A DNA stretch of 64,000 nt, taken from Eutrigla gurnardus (Eukaryota > Chordata > Actinopteri > Perciformes > Triglidae). This document shows, piece by piece, positions 58,511 through 64,000 of the stretch. How positions within the stretch are numbered: position 1 is the stretch's first letter; each line of letters begins with the position of its first letter. The notes under the pieces are model-generated. The model was not told the DNA's origin, ran no database searches, and saw only the letters and a list, made by a program, of their open reading frames with translations. Where the stretch lies: positions 4,759,875-4,823,874 of the forward strand of contig OY741285.1 of NCBI GenBank assembly GCA_963514095.1. The letters run 5' to 3'. A program made the translations under genes and the position numbers.

Positions 58511-59541
58511 ATGAGCTACGGAAGGGCGCCGCCAGACGTCGAGGGGATGACCTCCCTGAAAGTGGACAACCTGACTTACCGAACTTCGCCGGAGACTCTA
58601 CGCCGAGTTTTTGAGAAGTACGGCCGCGTGGGAGATGTGTACATCCCCCGGGACAGGTACACCAAGGAGAGCCGCGGGTTCGCATTCGTGCGGTTCCTCG
58701 ACAAGCGTGACGCCGAGGACGCCATGGACGCTATGGACGGCGCGCTGCTTGATGGGCGGGAGCTACGGGTGCAGATGGCCCGTTACGGACGACCACCAGA
58801 CTCCATGTATAGCCGGAGAGGTGCTCCGCCACGCAGATACGGAGGAGGGTATGGCGGACGCAGAAGCAGGAGGTAAATAGTGGTGTGATCAGGCTCCGCT
58901 ATGGAACTAGTTTATTCTCCAATGTTGCACTGAAAAAAACGTAGTTTTGAATGTTTTCCTGCATAGTATTATATAAACCTTAACATTTCTCAAGTAGCAA
59001 CACATTGTTGAATCATCCCACGTGATTCCTCATAAGTTATATTGAATTGTGTGTTGTACCTATTTTCATAATTTAGTAATCACATGCATGTTTTTTCTTT
59101 TGGTTAATTAATAATTTGGCTAATATATTAGCTGTTCATTAAGAATTTAGTAAATACTACATATTTTGTTTGTTCTTACTGTTGAGTTAAAGTGCCTCTC
59201 TCCGTCATCATAGCCGCTCAGGGAGTCCTCGCCGGCGCAGGCGTACCCGCAGCCGCTCCAGGAGCAGAAGCCGTTCCCGATCCAGGAGCCGCCACCACTA
59301 CAGCCGATCCAGGTCCCACTCCGACTCCAGGTCTAGGTCCCGGTCCAAGTCTAAATCCAAGTCCAAATCCAAGTCCAAGTCCAGGACCCCCCGACGAAGC
59401 AAGACAAAGTCTCCCTCCAGATCTCGGTCGTCCAAGTCGAGGAGTCGGACCCCGCCTTCCAACAGAGGGTCCAAATCTAGGTCCCGCTCCAAATCCAAGA
59501 GTAGGCCTAAATCCCCAGAAGACAACGGAGCAGAGACATAA
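58511..59541 (+). CDS. srsf2: Serine/arginine-rich splicing factor 2 (SC35)
   Basis: Two coding exons, 58511-58872 and 59214-59541, sum to 690 nt (229 residues; human SRSF2 has 221). The N-terminus MSYGRAPPDVEGMTSLKVDN is that of SRSF2. Residues about 14-92 form one RRM with RNP2 (LKVDNL) and RNP1 (RGFAFVRF). A Gly/Arg/Tyr hinge (RRYGGGYGGR) is followed by an RS domain (about 117-220) of dense RS, SRSR and KSKSKSKS runs. The intron falls at the hinge/RS junction as in other vertebrates. The protein is a nuclear speckle splicing regulator that binds exonic enhancers and recruits U1 and U2AF. The antisense of the RS domain makes an open frame of alternating Leu-Asp, which is an artefact. The coding sequence is intact. 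Confidence 0.96.
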
Positions 59542-61560
59542 TCCAGACTTGGACGCAACATGATGGTATTCAGGGGAAAGGGTGGCTTAACTTATCTGCT
59601 TAAAATACTATATCTGAGATGGCTATCTGTCATCACTTGGGTTGGTATTCTGCAGTGTTGGTGCAACGTTAGTCACAACTCTGCAGAATCCTGAATGTTT
59701 TTAAACGTTAAAAATATGATTGGGACTGATGTAGTGTGCAGTCCTAGTTCTGTGTGTGCTTAACATTGCTTGCATGTTTAGCCAATCTAAAGCGCGCACA
59801 CAGACAACAACAATAACAAGGACATTTGGGTTGATGTGACCTGTATCACACATTTCAAAATGGGCTTTATAGTGTGTTTGGGAGGGACGTGGGGTGCTTC
59901 ACTCGAAACGTTCACCTAAATGTGGAATTCTTTCCTCCAAGCTGCGGAGTCCTGTTTGCAAAGAGAGGAGGAGATGGGGGTGTGGCAGTGTGAGAGCAGT
60001 TAGTGTGTGACCCGCCCATGTGACCTGCCTGTTGCTGAGAGCGACGGCAGTTGCTAAGGAGCAGGTCACCAAAGGCAACGGTGGTTGCTATGGAGCAGGT
60101 CGTCATGGCGGTGGTTCGGGCTGTCAGTTGGTGTATGAGGTGGTGTTGGTGAGGTACGTTCGCAGGGATCACAGGCAGATGCACTGAGCACTGTTCCCAC
60201 CTGTGCCTGTGGGTTCCTCCGCCTCTCACAAAGGGAACGGACCCCGAGGTTTGTTTTTCAAATTCGCCCGAGTGTAAGAGTTTTGCTAGAGATAGTTTTT
60301 TTGGGGGGAAAGGTGTGTAAACAATTAACAAAATTACTATAAATGTTGGGTGTAATTCATGAAGATCGATGTCCAGGAAAACAAATGCTTGATAAATGTT
60401 TGTATCAGGGGGAAGAAGATCAGATGAGTTTTGTGTTTAAATATCCAGGTCAGCTGCAGGAGTTGAGAAAGCCATTTTTATTTTGCACTTCTTAATTCAG
60501 TTTTGTCTTTCCTTCCAGATCTCGCCTTTGCCGAGGACGTCGGGAAGAGTCTCACATTGAGCAAGTGGACTCCACTATTACCACTGAATGCAGACTGAAA
60601 GGTTATTGGAGCTTGGTCTAAAAATGTTTTAAATTCGACTTAATTTACCTAAACAAATTCTGTAACATTGATGTGATCATTGTTTGTAAAGTTGAGCATT
60701 TTGAAGGGGCTTTGGAAGCTGTTCATTTAATTTTTATTTTTAAAAAACATTTTGATTACACTTGTATTTGTTCATAAATTTTCCTTTATTAATATAGAAT
60801 TTCTTTTAATAAAATCCCTTGTTTAACACTCTTTCTAAATTGTTATGAAAGAGTAACATTTTCAGGGTGTCATGTTTGATGTTCAAAGCCTTTATGGCTA
60901 CATTATACCACGTTTTTTGGTGACTTACTGTACAGTGAGAAAGTATCGCTGTGCCACTTAATTTGTGACTCGCTAATCCAGCGGCATACATTTTCTTTTC
61001 TGTCAGATCTCTATTTTCTGTCTGGTTAAAGTTGCTTTCCTATGACTCTAACCCTCTTTCTTGTGTATCTTTTGTGCACTAGGCGCAGTTGTGTAGCAGT
61101 TGAGTAATGCTGGTTAGCTGTTAAGATGCGGTGCAGTGCGGTGGTGACATGGTGTGGCGTGTTGCGGTGCTGAGTGCCCGGCGCTGTTCCGGGGCTCGAC
61201 CCTCCGCTGCTGTTTGCCGGTTTGTAAGCTCACAGGTGTGGCAGATCATCCATCCTCTCCTGTCTTGTGACCTCTCCTTCCCTCCATGTGCTGTACATAT
61301 ACTCTCTACTTCTTCCCTTTTTTTCTCTCTTTATTCTCCCCTCCCCCTACCCTTCTGTGGTTTATCCACTGTTGATAACTGGTTCTGCTGAGTTCGCTTT
61401 TTAAAACTTGGTCCAGAGTGACTCCAAGTGAAGGGTTTAAAGGGCAATCCAGGCTGATTAATGAATGCTTTTTGTGTACTTCATTCCTCCTGTGAATCTC
61501 TCAAATGTCTTGTAATTGCTTCGGATGAATGCTAATAAACATCTTTGATGTTAATAAATG
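59542..61560 (+). other. srsf2: srsf2 spliced 3' non-coding region with autoregulatory-type exons
   Basis: Downstream of the srsf2 stop there is a candidate cassette exon at about 60519-60601 (acceptor ttgtctttccttccag, donor AAAG/GTTATT). A terminal exon acceptor lies near 61082 (ttttgtgcactag). Poly(A) signals AATAAA are near 60807, 61534 and 61553. Vertebrate SRSF2 is known to autoregulate by splicing within its 3' UTR, which exposes the normal stop codon to nonsense-mediated decay. This layout fits that mechanism. The exon limits are inferred from splice consensus alone. Confidence 0.55.
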
Positions 61561-63134
61561 GTGGAATTTGTCGTGTTTTCTGAACGATTGTTCTCGATAG
61601 TTGAATGTATCGTAATCCGGTATTTGCAACACAAGAAGCAACTGCTTCAACGCAGGTGTGAAATAGATTAATAGGTTATTTTCCGTCTACAATAACTAGG
61701 AAATTCAGGAGCGTTTGAAGGTGTATTAAATATTTATAGTACCATGTTATCTTTTCAGGAAAATTGAGAAACTATGGGTGGAAGTCAGTTGTTTGCCAAT
61801 GATGTGAATTACACACATAACTCAAAAGTTCTTAATGCCTTTCATTCAAAAAGGCTTTATCCATCATAGGAATGTCATGCTCTATGCATGTTACACTGAT
61901 GGACTTAACAGTGAAGTATGAAACAACTTGTGTCCTGCAGTTTTAAGCAATTGTAATAAAAATATAACATTCTTAAATTAAATACACTTTACAACTACGC
62001 CTGGTATGATGAGTAGCATCTGGAAGCTAATGAGTGCAGATTATTGTGGTGTCGCTTTAACCTTTTTAAAAAGTATTTTTTCCTAATAACAGCTGAACAC
62101 ATACAAACAGCAGAGATGTTTTTGTCTGGATGGGAAGAAATTTAGACCACAAGATGGAGCTTGTCACAAATTACCACCATCCATATCGAGTCTGGTTGGT
62201 GGTCCAGCCAGCACTAAACACATGTTTGATATTGTGATTGATTTGAACCAGACGTTGGCCAAAAAAGTTGTATTTAAAAGATCCAAATACAACATTTTCT
62301 ATCGTGATGTATCGGGGTTAATTACGGTCAGTGCATCAATAGGGTTTAACCAATACATTTGGAATAGCATTATATGAGAATCAGGTGTGTTATCAAGTAG
62401 GTTTTCACATACAAGGAAGATGCTTTGGTATTTGGTGCATAAAAAAGAAGCAGTGAGTGAAAAGAGTACTGTAAAGCTCAATCATCCAAAATGAGGAAAA
62501 TGGCTAAACATTAATAGAAATGTGTTTTAATGCATTTTTTAAAGAAATATCTGAAAGGGATTATGAGGAAAATATATGTACCACATCCCTGCTGGATGGG
62601 AAATCCTTTTTTTTTTTGCCATCAGGAGTTTATTGTCCACATTTATAATCCCGGGTGCAGACTGATTGGAGGGTGCGTCCTCCGGCGAGACCTTTACTCC
62701 TGCACCGACTGTAAACCCTGCTTGACTCCCGTCAGCCCGCACAGACCGGGAGACGGGAACGATACGTGACAGGTCCCGTGTACCGCCGGTGCGCTCACCC
62801 CTTTCTGATGGGATTACCGGCAGAAAAGTAGCGAGCCCGAGCACGTTGCAACGTGCCGTGCCAGCCCAGTTGATCCACCCGGCGGGGGTGGGGGACGTGA
62901 CGCCGGGGTGTACACTCTGTAGAGAGAAACCGTCTGGACCAGGGGGGGGGGGGAGGATGTGACGTCATGCTCGGAGAGGAGATTGTGTGCTACCATATCC
63001 CGTAAACGCCGCTCGTTAACGCTGATGTTTGGTGGGGGATTATTACGCGCAGCGGGATGGCCGAGTGTGAACGCAGCCGACTCCGGTGAACAGAAACAGG
63101 CCGTCATCGACGTCACCCGCCGCGCTCCGCAGAC
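61561..63134. promoter_or_regulatory. Intergenic region and upstream promoter of the mxra7-like gene
   Basis: From 61561 to about 62630 the sequence is A+T rich without visible genes. From about 62650 to 63134 it turns G+C and CpG rich, as expected for a CpG-island promoter. It includes a perfect CRE (TGACGTCA) at 62960-62967 and a related half-match (CGACGTCA) near 63107. G runs occur at 62883-62893 and 62942-62953. No TATA box was seen near the coding start. Confidence 0.45.
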
Positions 63135-63407
63135 ATGGATCTAACTTTCCTGCTGTCGGCCGCTATCTTCACGCTGCTCGCGATCGTGGTCGCGACGTCG
63201 CTGTTCAACGGCTCCTCGCCCTCCTCCGCCGACTTTGCGAGTTATTTCGGACACAGGGGAGACGGCGCGGCCGGGGGATTAGCTCAGCCGTGGGAGAATG
63301 GCCATTTACCGGACAAGAAGAAGAAGAAGAAGAAGACCGAGGACGACTGGTGTGAGATCAGCGGGAGCGCACACGACCACTGGGATGTGGTGAAATCTGT
63401 GCTTTCA
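63135..63407 (+). CDS. mxra7: First coding exon of a membrane-anchored protein, probably MXRA7
   Basis: A 91-residue exon starts at an ATG within a CpG-rich region and ends at a strong donor (GTAAGT at 63408). Residues 3-24 are a hydrophobic anchor (LTFLLSAAIFTLLAIVVATS). There follow a Ser/Gly/Ala linker, a run of seven lysines, and an acidic EDDWCEISGSAHDHWDVV segment. MXRA7 is a small single-pass protein with an N-terminal anchor and an acidic/charged body. As I recall it neighbours SRSF2 in vertebrates, which is the main support. The residue match itself was not checked, and other short anchored proteins are possible. Remaining exons lie beyond the window. Confidence 0.45.
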
Positions 63408-64000
63408 GTAAGTCATTTAAGGGGGGGGGGGGTCTGCTTGTTTTGTTTTTGCCTTTCATTATGTAGACTAATTCTATCACTACACTCCCACTCAGTTTGC
63501 ATGTCCAGTCAGAAGTGGAAGAAGCACTCAAATCCGTTATAAAGATGAAAGTAACGGTGATAGACGGGGGAAAATGCTCCTCTGCGTTATATAACTTGAA
63601 TTAACTGCAATTAAGAGAAGATTGCAAACAGTGAAAATCTGAACCTAGTAAAATATGATGCATGTATAAAATCGAAGAAGAACAAAAATAGAAATTGACT
63701 GTAAAAGTCCTTCTATGTAGTATCTTTATCTAATTATCGTCCATAAGCAGGGGTGGAATAAGTATTCAGATCCTTAAATGACATTAGCAAGAGCTACCAA
63801 CATAAAAAAGTTCACTTGTATTACCAATCTGAAGTATTACCAGTAAAAAATGCACTTTAAGTTACTTAAAAACACTAATTTTGCTTCATGCGTGTTATTT
63901 TATCATATATAAAAACACATTTCATATTGTTAGATTATCATCTCCCTTTGATTAATTCCTCTGTAACAATGCATTGTATTTTATGTATGTTTCATATGTC
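63408..64000 (+). repeat. Intron of the mxra7-like gene with dispersed teleost repeat
   Basis: The intron opens with a G run, then from about 63505 contains tccagtcagaagtggaagaa and, near 63750, gggtggaataagtattcaga followed by tccttaaatgac. The second phrase closely matches the start of one of the commonest percomorph interspersed repeats. No further exon is seen before the window ends. Confidence 0.5.

Noticed and set aside
59298..59561. Minus-strand open frame rich in Leu-Asp repeats
   Set aside because: It is the antisense of the srsf2 RS domain; the repetitive Arg-Ser codons create it.

Overview
This is a gene-dense piece of a ray-finned fish genome, most likely a percomorph teleost. 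All genes are split into spliceosomal exons with GT-AG boundaries. The introns carry long (CA)n tracts, a truncated L2-type LINE and several dispersed repeats that I recognise as typical of teleosts. The recognisable proteins are vertebrate: LRRC59, Cys-loop receptor subunits, RNF157, SRSF2 and a probable MXRA7.

Layout. (1) 909-3282, minus strand: lrrc59, seven exons, 323 codons. (2) 4507-38410, minus strand: a head-to-tail array of six Cys-loop ligand-gated channel genes related to 5-HT3 and ZACN, called receptors 1-6 here in coordinate order. Receptors 2-6 each splice into one open frame (427, 483, 475, 456 and 456 residues). Receptor 1 has two damaged splice contexts and a LINE beside exon 2, and may be a pseudogene. 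A fragment of a seventh receptor lies at about 21233-21330. (3) Two rearranged copies of an unrecognised coiled-coil gene, on the plus strand at about 19430-20927 and 26835-27655, sit between receptors 3/4 and 4/5. Both have broken frames. (4) 41808-57274, minus strand: rnf157, 19 coding exons that sum to exactly 700 codons including the stop. (5) 58511-59541, plus strand: srsf2, followed by a spliced non-coding 3' region to about 61560. It is divergent from rnf157 across a 1.2 kb shared promoter. (6) 63135-63407, plus strand: first coding exon of a small membrane-anchored protein, probably mxra7; the gene runs off the window.

Biology. As I recall, ZACN, RNF157, SRSF2 and MXRA7 lie close together on human 17q25, so the receptor array is more likely an expanded teleost zacn-like locus than a true serotonin-receptor locus. 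The sequence agrees. All six genes keep the Cys-loop, the cation-selective GEK motif before M2, Leu 9' and an acidic 20' residue. All six lack the loop B tryptophan that 5-HT3 receptors use to bind serotonin. Array neighbours also alternate strictly between Ser and Gly at pore position 2'. Exon structures were worked out by eye from splice consensus and reading-frame closure. Family assignments come from recall of the families, with no database search.
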